DNA of 19,107 nt, taken from positions 1 through 19,107 of the forward strand of contig JBMZCV010000097.1 of the NCBI GenBank assembly GCA_049613665.1, written 5' to 3'. Of this stretch, positions 1 to 7,068 are shown in pieces. This DNA comes from JBMZCV01 sp049613665. Its GTDB lineage: Bacteria > Bacteroidota > Bacteroidia > Chitinophagales > UBA2359. How positions within the stretch are numbered: the stretch's first letter is position 1; every line of letters begins with the position of its first letter. A model generated the notes under the pieces. It was not told the origin of the DNA, ran no database searches, and saw nothing but the letters and a program-made list of their open reading frames with translations. A program made the translations under genes and the position numbers.

Positions 1-56
1 TAATCCAATGATATTCGTATTGTCGCTTACATTTTTTTGTGAATAATGCCTAATAA
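1..56 (+). repeat. Left copy of a diverged 56-bp inverted repeat
   Basis: Bases 1-56 match the reverse complement of 19035-19090 without gaps at 43 of 56 positions (hand alignment). The best conserved part is a T-rich run followed by TGTGAATAATG. It contains TGTGAATAA (38-46), which is the complement of TTATTCACA and fits the DnaA-box consensus TTATNCACA. The role is unknown. It lies just downstream of the minus-strand OmpA/PD40 gene, and no terminator hairpin is visible between them. Confidence 0.45.
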
Positions 57-96
57 ATCAAACAGGTTCTATTAATTTATGCTTGGCAATTAACGC

Positions 97-2706
97 TTAT
101 TTCAAACCCATTTTCTTCAGTTTTTTAATGCTTAAATCTGTTTTTTCGCCATCTTTAAAAACCTTAATTTCTGTTTTTTTCGCACCTACTTCTACTGCCA
201 ACTCTTCAAATTTTTCGGCATCTGCTAAAGCATCATAAGCTCCCAAAACAACCATCATGCCTTTAGGCGTATATTCCAAATCAATATCAGTATTTAGCTC
301 TACAAAAGTATAATAAGTATCGTTATCTACACTTTTGTATGGCCCTACATATACTTTATAACTCATAGCTTGGCTTGTTTCTAAAGCCATTTTTGTATCT
401 TCTTCTGCTATGGTAGTTTCTACATTTTCTTCGTTCAAATATTCCGTTTCATTTGCGACAATACCTTGATTTTCAGCATCTTCTATATTTGTTTTTTCTT
501 CAATTACATTTTCTATTTCTAAACCCAAATCAATAACCGTTTCAGTTGGTTTTTCATTTTCTAACTCATCACTCTTTTTTTCCTCAAAAACAATTTGCTC
601 TTTAGCATTTATTTCTGCTTCTTTTACTTCTACTTTTTCTATTTCTAAACTTGAGTCAATAGCAACTTTTTTAAAAGGTTTTTCATTTATTTGTGCTGTC
701 TCATTTTCTATTGTTCTGCTTGCTTTTGCTCTTTCTTCTGTTTCTGCAAAATCTTCTTGCTTTTCATTGGACAAAACCTCTGTTTGGTCTTTCAAATTTT
801 TAGGCTGCGATTTTATGATAGGTTCATCTTTAGACTCACTTTCGTTTGCATTTTCTGCTTTTTCAAACTCGCTCATATCAATACGTTTGCCTTTTTTGGT
901 AGTAGGCACAAAGGTTTTTTCTTCAATAATAGGCTTCGTGTTTACGCTAGAAGAATTGAGCGAACTACCCAATAACTCTTGGTTCAAAACGCCTTGAATA
1001 GCAATAACAGCAACCTCAAGTCTATCATTTACAGCATGTAAATCGTTGCTACAATTCATGCCATTCTGACAATGATTGAGCAATTTTGTTTCGCCATAGC
1101 CTCGTGCAATCATACGGTCTGGCGATACACCTTTTAGCATCAAATATTCACGCACTGCCTTTGCTCTTTTGCTACTCAATTCGAGGTTGACAAAATCGTC
1201 GCCTCGTGCATCAGTATGTACGCCAACTTCTACTTTTATTTCTGGCGTATTATTCAAAAATTCTGCTAACTTGTCAAGGTCGCCATTTGATTTAGGTAAA
1301 ATTTCCGCTCCTTTTTTTTCAAAACGTATTTTTTCCATATTTAAGCTTTCGTTGAGCAACATATTTGTAATGGGAGGTTGTTCAAAATTTACAGGATCAA
1401 CATTTTTATTTGCAGTAAGGTCGTCGTTTTTTACAAAGTGATAAATATCATCGCTGCCGAAACCACCTTGTCGGTTTGAAGCAAAATAACCCTTTTGTTT
1501 ATCAGAATTAAATACAATGCTAAAGTCATCTTTCGAAGAGTTGAAAGGTTGTCCTAAATTGATAGGAACTTGCCAACGTGTGCCTTTCTTTTCGCTCGAA
1601 AAAATATCTAAGCCACCCATGCCAGCGTGGCCATTGGAAGCAAAATATAGTGTGCCATCTTCATGCACATAAGGAAACATTTCGTTGCCGCTAGAATTGA
1701 TAGCAGCACCCAAGTTTGTCACTTGCCCCCAAGTTGTATCTATTCGAGTAGCTTGATATAAGTCGGTGCCGCCATAGCCACCTGCCATATCGGAAATGAA
1801 GTATAGTGTTTGGCCATCTTGCGAAACAACACCATGAGCAATAGAGTAATTTCTTTTATTGTCATTGGCTATTTTAAGCATTTTTACATTGCTCCATTTT
1901 TCATCGCCTTGCAAGTCTGCTTCAAAGATACTTAAATGCAAAGCACCTTCTTTGCTCTTGTGTTTTTTGCCCCTATGTATCGAATTTCTTGTGAAATAAG
2001 CTTTATTTTGTATTTTATTAAAACTAATAGGAGCGTCATTTAAAGAGCCATTGATATTACCACGCAGTTTTTGCGGCGGTGTAAATGAATTGCCCATTTG
2101 TTTTTCGCAAAAATAAATATCTAAAAAAGCTCTATCTTTCTGCAACCGTGCCGAAGAAGACTCTGAAATATCTTCTCTATTGCTACAAAAAGCAATACCA
2201 TTTTTATAAAAAACAACGCCAAAATCAGAACCTTTTGAGTTAATTGGCAACAAGGTTGTTTCATATTTGTTTCTATTTTGATAAAAATTGTCGCTCATTT
2301 CGCAGCCTTCAGCCAGAGTATTACCTAGTTCGTCATACTTTGCATATTCCAAAAACCATTTTTTAGCTTCATCACATTTGCCATTGCTCTGCAAAATTTG
2401 GCCATAATACAACTTATAAATAGGGTCTTCAGGCATCTGACCAATGATTTGTTTGTACCAATATTCTGCTTTTTCATAGTCATTTGTTAAACGATAACAT
2501 TCTGCAAGCTTTATTTTTGCTTCAGTAGAATTATCTTGCAATAAAATATCTCTATAATAAGGAATAGCTTGTTGATAAGCATAAGCTTCAAAGTATTGAT
2601 TGCCTTCTTTCAATAATTTTGTAGTATTTTGTCCATAAATAAAAGGGCTGAAAATTATTGTCAAAAATAAAATAGATAACATGTGATAGGTAAACGTAAA
2701 CTTCAT
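97..2706 (-). CDS. TPR/PD40/OmpA envelope protein with SPOR-like C-terminus (PorE-like architecture)
   Basis: Predicted exported, peptidoglycan-associated envelope protein of 869 residues. An N-terminal signal peptide probably ends near YG|QN (about residue 25). TPR-like helices follow (about 28-140). A PD40/WD40-like beta-propeller follows at about 165-430, with at least five blades recognisable by motifs such as LYFISD...GGTDLY and LYFASN...GGLDIF. The OmpA_C domain (about 455-570) has HTDARG, with D499 as the likely peptidoglycan-contacting Asp, then LSSKRAKAV, a two-Cys loop and NDRLEV. A Glu/Lys-rich linker (about 575-775) leads to a final domain (about 780-869) that begins YKVYVGPYK and resembles SPOR. 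TPR-PD40-OmpA is the arrangement of the T9SS component PorE of Porphyromonas, but I see no carboxypeptidase-like domain, and the long linker plus SPOR-like end differ. It may anchor a T9SS or gliding complex to peptidoglycan; many Bacteroidota have paralogues with other roles. No clear -7 element lies just upstream. Confidence 0.85.
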   Translation of the reverse strand: MKFTFTYHMLSILFLTIIFSPFIYGQNTTKLLKEGNQYFEAYAYQQAIPYYRDILLQDNSTEAKIKLAECYRLTNDYEKAEYWYKQIIGQMPEDPIYKLYYGQILQSNGKCDEAKKWFLEYAKYDELGNTLAEGCEMSDNFYQNRNKYETTLLPINSKGSDFGVVFYKNGIAFCSNREDISESSSARLQKDRAFLDIYFCEKQMGNSFTPPQKLRGNINGSLNDAPISFNKIQNKAYFTRNSIHRGKKHKSKEGALHLSIFEADLQGDEKWSNVKMLKIANDNKRNYSIAHGVVSQDGQTLYFISDMAGGYGGTDLYQATRIDTTWGQVTNLGAAINSSGNEMFPYVHEDGTLYFASNGHAGMGGLDIFSSEKKGTRWQVPINLGQPFNSSKDDFSIVFNSDKQKGYFASNRQGGFGSDDIYHFVKNDDLTANKNVDPVNFEQPPITNMLLNESLNMEKIRFEKKGAEILPKSNGDLDKLAEFLNNTPEIKVEVGVHTDARGDDFVNLELSSKRAKAVREYLMLKGVSPDRMIARGYGETKLLNHCQNGMNCSNDLHAVNDRLEVAVIAIQGVLNQELLGSSLNSSSVNTKPIIEEKTFVPTTKKGKRIDMSEFEKAENANESESKDEPIIKSQPKNLKDQTEVLSNEKQEDFAETEERAKASRTIENETAQINEKPFKKVAIDSSLEIEKVEVKEAEINAKEQIVFEEKKSDELENEKPTETVIDLGLEIENVIEEKTNIEDAENQGIVANETEYLNEENVETTIAEEDTKMALETSQAMSYKVYVGPYKSVDNDTYYTFVELNTDIDLEYTPKGMMVVLGAYDALADAEKFEELAVEVGAKKTEIKVFKDGEKTDLSIKKLKKMGLK

Positions 2707-3342
2707 ATTTTTTGTATTTAATTGATATGGATATAATAGTGATAGGGGTTTGTTTATTTATTTGCAACTGTTTATGTGATGGCAATTTTGACTAAAAAAA
2801 GCTATTTTTTATTTCAAAAGCCAACATACTCAACAGTTACATTTTTTTTGGAAAAAAGTATTTTTATAATCATTCAGAGTGTTTATCCACAATTTTTTTT
2901 ATAAACAACACAAGCTAAATGCCAAGCACTAATTTAAGTACCAAGTACTATTTAATAAAGTATTCGTTTAGTTGCTAACGCATTGACAATCAAGGTGTTC
3001 TCTTGTACTGAAATGCCCAAAAACTTCTGAACGACTACTTACATATAGCTCAAATGAGTGATTTGTTTCTCTTGTTTGACTAAAAGCAAAAAAGTTAATT
3101 TTGGCATAAAAAGAAATTATAGACATTTCTAAAATGTTTGTCGCTTAGAGAAGCCATGTTTTGCTACATGTTATTTTTTTTAAATGCTTGCTGATTTATG
3201 TTTGCAACTTAGTCTAAATTTTGTGAATAAAGTCTAATTTTTTATCAGAAAAAATTGTACCAAAAAAATAAAAAAAACTTGTTTTCCGAAAATTACTACA
3301 GAAGCTTTGTTTATATTTTTTGCTGCTTAAAATGAAGTATCA
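2707..3342. other. 636-bp AT-rich intergenic region with two DnaA-box-like sites
   Basis: No convincing coding sequence was found in either strand. The region holds TTATCCACA at 2883-2891 and TGTGAATAA at 3222-3230, both exact matches to TTATNCACA. It also has a one-mismatch form, TTATAAACA, shortly after the first box, and a short palindrome AGTAC-CAA-GTACT near 2937-2949. Both flanking genes are on the minus strand, so the gap is long for a simple promoter region. The T-rich stretch near 3260-3300 (minus strand TTTTCGGAAAA followed by T runs) may end maf transcription, but the stem is weak. An origin or DnaA-titration site is possible but unproven. Confidence 0.4.
2757..2797 (-). promoter_or_regulatory. 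Shared upstream motif, copy 1
   Basis: Plus-strand TTTATTTGCAACT (2757-2769) and TTGACTAAAA (2788-2797) lie about 50-90 bases upstream of the OmpA/PD40 start codon. The same two blocks, closer together, occur at 6849-6875 about 70-100 bases upstream of the DUF1569 gene, in the same orientation relative to the gene. A weaker version of the first block is at 3195-3209. This could be a shared operator or an extended -33 region; no regulator is identified. Confidence 0.3.
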
Positions 3343-3921
3343 TTAACAAAAAATGTTTATCTCTTTGTGTAGGTGACTAAGAGGCAAACCTACAACATTA
3401 AAATAGCAGCCGTTTATTTTTTCGATGCCAACCATACCAATCCATTCTTGAATAGCATAAGCACCTGCTTTATCATAAGGTTCAAATTTTTGGATATAAA
3501 AACGCATTTGTTGTTCACTCAAATGCCTAAAAAAAACATCTGTTGTATTTGAAAAACAATGTTCTATATCGTGAGTTTTCAGACAGACTCCCGTAATTAC
3601 TTGGTGTTTTTTGCCCGAAAGCTGTTGTAATATTCTAAACGCATCTTTGGCATCTTTTGGTTTGCCAAACACGATATTATCAAGTGCAACAATAGTATCG
3701 GCTGCAATAATAAGCTGGTTTTTGGCAATTTGGGGCAAAACAGCTTTCGCTTTTTGGCTTGCAATATAAGTGGGAACATCAGCAATAGCCAAATGAGGAG
3801 GATAACTTTCGTCGGTTTCTTGCGTTATAATGTCGAAATTCCAGCCCAACTGACGCAGCAACATTTGGCGGCGTGGCGACTTGGAAGCCAACACCAATTG
3901 ATAAGGTATATTTAGTTTCAT
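3343..3921 (-). CDS. maf: Maf-family nucleoside triphosphate pyrophosphatase (YhdE-like)
   Basis: Cytoplasmic house-cleaning NTP pyrophosphatase of 192 residues, normal length for the family. The signature nucleotide-binding loop LASKSPRR is at residues 11-18, followed by ETDESYPP (35-42), SQKAKAV (about 55-61), the conserved ADTIV (74-78) and GKP, then LSGKKHQVITGV. The C-terminal AYAIQEWIGMVGIEKINGCYFNVVGLP block fits the YhdE-type (dTTP/UTP and modified-pyrimidine) branch rather than the YceF (m7GTP) branch; that choice is inferred from sequence resemblance. The start ATG at 3921 puts the first beta-strand and the SPRR loop where the family has them. A good -7 element lies 51 bases upstream (3972-3979). 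The gene is probably transcribed alone, because a 636-bp gap separates it from the next minus-strand gene. Confidence 0.93.
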   Translation of the reverse strand: MKLNIPYQLVLASKSPRRQMLLRQLGWNFDIITQETDESYPPHLAIADVPTYIASQKAKAVLPQIAKNQLIIAADTIVALDNIVFGKPKDAKDAFRILQQLSGKKHQVITGVCLKTHDIEHCFSNTTDVFFRHLSEQQMRFYIQKFEPYDKAGAYAIQEWIGMVGIEKINGCYFNVVGLPLSHLHKEINIFC

Positions 3922-3971
3922 TACATTAGTTTTTATAGTATGCTTTTTTTTTTTTGATAATGTTTATACTA

Positions 3972-3979
3972 CAAAGATA
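3972..3979 (-). promoter_or_regulatory. Promoter -7 element for maf
   Basis: On the minus strand the sequence reads TATCTTTG, an exact match to the Bacteroidota -7 consensus TAnnTTTG, with an A/T-rich upstream region. Transcription would begin a few bases downstream, leaving a leader of roughly 45 bases before the maf ATG. A clear -33 TTG is not seen. Confidence 0.6.
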
Positions 3980-4062
3980 GCAAAATATACTAATGGAAGA
4001 TTAAGATAACTAAAAAAAATCTATTACTTTTTATAGCTATCAAAACAATATGTATAGGTGAT

Positions 4063-4094
4063 TTGCGTTATTAAAAGAGAAAAGAGTATGTTTA
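4063..4094 (+). promoter_or_regulatory. Candidate promoter of an orphan leader or small RNA
   Basis: TTG (4063-4065), a 21-base spacer and TATGTTTA (4087-4094) fit the Bacteroidota TTG-N17-23-TAnnTTTG pattern except for the last base. A transcript from here would run about 190 bases to the hairpin at 4246-4286, passing a 13-codon ORF (ATG at 4173, stop ending at 4214). Such matches are common in AT-rich DNA, so this is tentative. Confidence 0.3.
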
Positions 4095-4245
4095 AATTGA
4101 CAATTTTATTGTTGAATTTTTGATGAAGAAATCCGTTTTTTTTTGAACAAAAAGAGATTTAAAATTGTTTTTATGGAAGCAACAACAATGAATAAATACA
4201 AGAAAATAGCCTAAATATAATGTCCATAGTTTCTTACAGTATATA

Positions 4246-4286
4246 AAACCCTCAAAGTTTCGTAACTTTGGGGGTTTCCTTTTTTT
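4246..4286 (+). terminator. Orphan rho-independent terminator or attenuator hairpin
   Basis: A 14-bp stem (4246-4259 with 4264-4277; one G-U pair, otherwise perfect, containing CTCAAAGTT/AACTTTGGG) closes a TCGT tetraloop and is followed by CC and seven Ts on the plus strand. The minus-strand side has no T tract, so it works on plus-strand transcripts. No annotated plus-strand gene precedes it within the intergenic space; it sits 77 bases before the pseudouridine synthase ATG. It therefore implies either a short transcript ending here or transcriptional attenuation of the downstream gene. Confidence 0.75.
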
Positions 4287-4362
4287 AAAAAGAAACAACT
4301 GTTTAGGTGTAATTTTTTTAGTTGAAACTGCCAAAGCACAAGCAGTTGTAAAAAAAATAAAT

Positions 4363-5100
4363 ATGAAAAAAAAACGAACAAAAGACATTGAGGTTATTCA
4401 CGAAGACGATGAGCTAATTATTTTAAATAAGCCAGCCGATGTATTGAGTGTGCCAGACCGCTACAACCCAGATATACTAAATTTATATACCTTTTTGAAA
4501 AGTCAAAGAGAGCAAGTTTTTATCGTACATCGAATTGATAGGGAAACAAGTGGTATTATTTGTTTTGCGAAAACAAAAGAGGCACACAAATATTTGACAA
4601 AGCAGTTTAGCAAAAGAGAAACCGAAAAAGTTTATCATACGATTGTTCAAGGGCATTTGCATCAAAAAGAAGGTACAATTAATTTGCCAATAGGCGAAAA
4701 TTCGTTTAAAAGAGGAACGGTTCGCATTGATAAGCATGGCGGAAAGCCAGCCGTTACGCATTATAAAGTGATAGAGGAGTTTAAGAATTTTTCGCATCTC
4801 GAAGTGCAAATCGAAACAGGTAGAATGCACCAAATTAGAGTGCATCTCGAAGCTATTGGACACCCTTTGGCGATTGATAAAATTTATAGCGGCAAAAAAA
4901 GCTTTTATCTTTCTTCTGTTAAGAAAAAATATCATATCAACAGAACAGGAATTGAGCGGCCTATTATGTATCGAGTCACACTACACGCTAGTCAAATAAG
5001 CTTTTTGCACCCAAAAACGGAAGAAAAAGTCACCTATACGGCAGAATTACACAAAGATTTTGCAGTCATGCTCAAAATGCTGCGAAAATACGATAAGTAA
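4363..5100 (+). CDS. RluA-family RNA pseudouridine synthase
   Basis: Predicted cytoplasmic enzyme that isomerises uridine to pseudouridine in rRNA or tRNA. The 245-residue protein has the RluA-family catalytic motif HRIDRETSG (from H56), with D59 as the nucleophile. It also has the early IIL.KPAD.LSVP block, the KVYHTIVQG strand, and the later ETGRMHQIRVHLEAIGHPLAID motif typical of the fold. No N-terminal S4 domain is present, so it belongs among the short single-domain members (RluA/TruC-like); the target base cannot be told from sequence. The start ATG at 4363 follows an A-rich leader, usual for the phylum. Its leader region contains a strong terminator hairpin (4246-4286), which suggests control by attenuation unless a promoter lies in the 77 bases after it; I see none clearly. 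A long stem-loop follows the stop codon. Confidence 0.92.
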   Translation: MKKKRTKDIEVIHEDDELIILNKPADVLSVPDRYNPDILNLYTFLKSQREQVFIVHRIDRETSGIICFAKTKEAHKYLTKQFSKRETEKVYHTIVQGHLHQKEGTINLPIGENSFKRGTVRIDKHGGKPAVTHYKVIEEFKNFSHLEVQIETGRMHQIRVHLEAIGHPLAIDKIYSGKKSFYLSSVKKKYHINRTGIERPIMYRVTLHASQISFLHPKTEEKVTYTAELHKDFAVMLKMLRKYDK

Positions 5101-5133
5101 GAAACGACACAACACTTTGTAAAAAAGTAAAAT

Positions 5134-5196
5134 AAACGACAAAACTGTATTTTTTAGGACTAATTAAATGCTTATAAAGATACAGTTTTGTCGTTT
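5134..5196. terminator. Long perfect stem-loop after the pseudouridine synthase gene
   Basis: The arms 5134-5150 and 5180-5196 are perfectly complementary over 17 bp (core ACGACAAAACTGTAT), enclosing a 29-base loop, with Ts following the right arm. It starts 33 bases after the stop codon and 69 bases before the next gene. Termination is the likeliest role. The large loop is unusual for a rho-independent terminator, so a regulatory inverted repeat upstream of the SDR gene is an alternative. Confidence 0.6.
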
Positions 5197-5265
5197 TTAC
5201 AATAAACTTGCAACAAGTAGCAAAAAAACTTTTATAATATGCTGCATTTTAAAAAAAACTAAAAA

Positions 5266-6246
5266 ATGATTGCAGTAATTGGAGCGTCTGGGCATATTGG
5301 AAACAATCTTGTCAGACAACTTATTGAAAAAGGAGAAAAGGTAAAAGCAATAATTCCTAGCTTTGCACCACGTCATTCGCTCAAAGACATTGAAAATTTG
5401 ACGATTGAAGGCGGCAATGTGTGCGACCTCAAATCGCTCAAAACAGCTTTGGAAGGAGTTAGAGTAGTCTATCATTTAGCCTCAGTTATTTCCATAACAA
5501 CAGGAGAGTATGATAAGTTACACAAAGTAAATGTAGAAGGCACAAAAAATGTGATTGCAGCTTGTTTGCATCACAATGTTGAGCGTTTGGTTTATACAGG
5601 TTCTGTTCATGCTTTTGAAGAACCGCCACATGGTATCACAATTGATGAAAATACGCCTATCGACCCAAAAACAGCTATTGGCGACTATGGAAAAACGAAA
5701 GCAGCAGCTATCAATGAAGTGATTAAGGCAACTAAAAACGGTTTGAATGCAGTTGTTGTTTGCCCAAGTGGTGTGATTGGCCCGCATGACTATATGCCTT
5801 CTTTAGTTGGACAATCTTTCATTGATTTTATGAGAGGCAAATTGCCTGCTTACATTAGAGGAGCTTACAATTTTGTTGATGTGCGTGATGTGGCTGCTGG
5901 ACATATTTTGGCTTACGAAAAAGGCAAAGTGGGAGAGGTGTATATGCTTTCGGGCGATGTGTTGCACTATGATGAAGTGATGCGTTTGTTGGCAAGAGAA
6001 AGCGGCAAAAAAATACCATTTGCTATTCCATTGAAAGCCGCAAATGTATTGGCGAAAGTATTGGAAAAATACGCAAAACTGAGAAAAAAACGCCCTTTAT
6101 TGACAGAATATTCTGTGCATGTGTTGCAGAGTAATTGTGACATTAGCAATGCAAAAGCAAAAAGAGATTTGGGTTACAATCCTCGCCCAATTTCCGAAAC
6201 GGTAGTTGACAGTGTTTCTTGGTTGAAAGAAAAACACAATATTTAA
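5266..6246 (+). CDS. Extended-SDR NAD(P)-dependent epimerase/dehydratase (dihydroflavonol-4-reductase-like)
   Basis: Cytoplasmic oxidoreductase of 326 residues with a Rossmann fold. The dinucleotide-binding motif GASGHIG is at residues 6-12, near the N-terminus. VYHLAS follows the fourth strand, the active-site Ser lies in YTGSVHAFE, and the catalytic pair is Y141xxxK145 in DYGKTKAAA. VVCPSGVIGPHDY and FVDVRDVAAGHILA are the usual substrate-side and late-strand blocks of dihydroflavonol-4-reductase/3-beta-HSD-like atypical extended SDRs. The natural substrate (sugar nucleotide, sterol, aldehyde or ketone) cannot be told. Upstream, TTG (5208-5210), 22 bases and TATAATAT (5233-5240) make a weak promoter candidate. 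The gene ends at a strong bidirectional terminator shared with the convergent DUF1569 gene, so it is probably monocistronic. Confidence 0.88.
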   Translation: MIAVIGASGHIGNNLVRQLIEKGEKVKAIIPSFAPRHSLKDIENLTIEGGNVCDLKSLKTALEGVRVVYHLASVISITTGEYDKLHKVNVEGTKNVIAACLHHNVERLVYTGSVHAFEEPPHGITIDENTPIDPKTAIGDYGKTKAAAINEVIKATKNGLNAVVVCPSGVIGPHDYMPSLVGQSFIDFMRGKLPAYIRGAYNFVDVRDVAAGHILAYEKGKVGEVYMLSGDVLHYDEVMRLLARESGKKIPFAIPLKAANVLAKVLEKYAKLRKKRPLLTEYSVHVLQSNCDISNAKAKRDLGYNPRPISETVVDSVSWLKEKHNI

Positions 6247-6276
6247 GACAGCTATTTGTTTCATCTACTTTGAGAT

Positions 6277-6314
6277 AAAAAGCCGCTTGTTTTTGTAAAA
6301 ACAAGCGGCTTTTT
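6277..6314. terminator. Bidirectional terminator between convergent genes
   Basis: AAAAAGCCGCTTGTTTTT (6277-6294) is complementary to 6297-6314, giving a GC-rich core (GCCGCTTG/CAAGCGGC) flanked by A runs on one side and T runs on the other. It can therefore end both the SDR gene (plus) and the DUF1569 gene (minus), whose stop codons flank it. Confidence 0.9.
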
Positions 6315-6325
6315 CAATATTTGTG

Positions 6326-6778
6326 CTACACACCAAACTGCTGCAGATGATGGTCTAAGTGTTTGTAAAAAGAATTATTCCATTCTTCGATACTCAGTTT
6401 TCCGAAAGAGTGCGACTCTTTTCCATCAAAAAAAGCAGTACCTAATTCTTGCGTTTTATTGATATAATCTATCAAGCGTTTTTTTTCTAGCTCAAAATCT
6501 CGTTCATCAGCAATGACAAAAGCACTATCAGTAGGATTATTTTTTTTGTAAGGCTTATCGCTAACCACAATGTTTTTTACAAATAATTTGAGTATAAATT
6601 TTTTGATAAAATTGGGTTTTGGGTGCTTATCTTCATACACTAGCTCATAAGTAACATTGCAATGTGCCAACATCTTTGCGACATCCATCGTTCCCCAAAG
6701 TCTTTGAGAACTTGGCGTTAATTGCTCAATTCTAGCAATCACTTCTTTCACATCTTCTTGTTGAAATATGTTTTTCAT
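6326..6778 (-). CDS. DUF1569 / DinB-fold protein
   Basis: Small cytoplasmic protein of 150 residues, with no signal peptide or membrane segment. The early motif LWGTMDVAKMLAHC, with H39, and the terminal HLDHHLQQFGV, with H140, H143 and H144, match DUF1569. That family has the DinB/YfiT four-helix fold, in which three His residues commonly bind a metal. Relatives include metal-dependent thiol transferases, but no reaction can be assigned here. It is transcribed alone: a shared terminator lies downstream and its own -7 element (6817-6824) upstream. It is divergent from the GldM-like genes. Confidence 0.8.
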   Translation of the reverse strand: MKNIFQQEDVKEVIARIEQLTPSSQRLWGTMDVAKMLAHCNVTYELVYEDKHPKPNFIKKFILKLFVKNIVVSDKPYKKNNPTDSAFVIADERDFELEKKRLIDYINKTQELGTAFFDGKESHSFGKLSIEEWNNSFYKHLDHHLQQFGV

Positions 6779-6816
6779 TCTGTTTCTATTTTATGTTATA
6801 TAGCTATAATTTTTTA

Positions 6817-6824
6817 TAAAGATA
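6817..6824 (-). promoter_or_regulatory. Promoter -7 element for the DUF1569 gene
   Basis: Read on the minus strand the sequence is TATCTTTA, one base from the TAnnTTTG consensus, 39 bases upstream of the ATG. The upstream bases are A/T-rich, and farther up (6849-6875) lies the motif also found before the OmpA/PD40 gene. Confidence 0.5.
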
Positions 6825-6848
6825 CGCATTTTTTAGCGAAAAAGAGTG

Positions 6849-6875
6849 TTTATTTGCAACTAAAATTGACTAAAA
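6849..6875 (-). promoter_or_regulatory. Shared upstream motif, copy 2
   Basis: TTTATTTGCAACT (6849-6861) and TTGACTAAAA (6866-6875) on the plus strand repeat the two blocks seen at 2757-2797, in the same orientation relative to the downstream minus-strand gene. Here the spacer is 4 bases rather than 18. The identity of both blocks suggests a common control sequence or a small dispersed repeat. Confidence 0.3.
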
Positions 6876-6924
6876 ACTATTAAGATTAGTCGTTTTTTGA
6901 TAAAAAGAGCTATTAATATATTGA

Positions 6925-6973
6925 GAAAAGATAAAATGCTTGAATGCGTAATATTCTACTATTTTATCTTTTC
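6925..6973. repeat. 13-bp perfect inverted repeat overlapping the promoter of the GldM-like genes
   Basis: GAAAAGATAAAAT (6925-6937) and its complement ATTTTATCTTTTC (6961-6973) are separated by 23 bases. The right arm contains the candidate -7 element of the plus-strand operon, and the TTG of the -33 element is in the loop. The arrangement could be an operator pair or a structured 5' region. Confidence 0.5.
6940..6972 (+). promoter_or_regulatory. Candidate promoter for the GldM-like pair
   Basis: TTG (6940-6942), 22 bases, then TATCTTTT (6965-6972), one base from TAnnTTTG. It would give a leader of about 90 bases to the preferred ATG at 7069. Confidence 0.4.
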
Positions 6974-7068
6974 ATTTCTACAAAAATATAATATTCAAGG
7001 TGTCGTTTTTAGCCAAAAAAGGCATATATAACTTTAACATCACATTTTTGTTGCCTAAAAAAAAGCTC

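Noticed and set aside
4092..4388. Minus-strand 98-codon open frame in the maf to pseudouridine synthase gap
   Set aside because: It reads through the terminator hairpin, is rich in Phe/Lys from homopolymer runs and overlaps the start of the real gene; no recognisable domain.
4483..4935. 150-codon minus-strand open frame opposite the pseudouridine synthase
   Set aside because: The plus-strand frame carries intact RluA motifs across the same bases; the opposite frame has no domain-like pattern.
7000..7068. Upstream GTG start extending the first GldM-like protein by 23 residues
   Set aside because: The ATG at 7069 gives a standard short basic N-terminus directly before the membrane helix, matching the layout of the second protein (MLKNKK before its helix).
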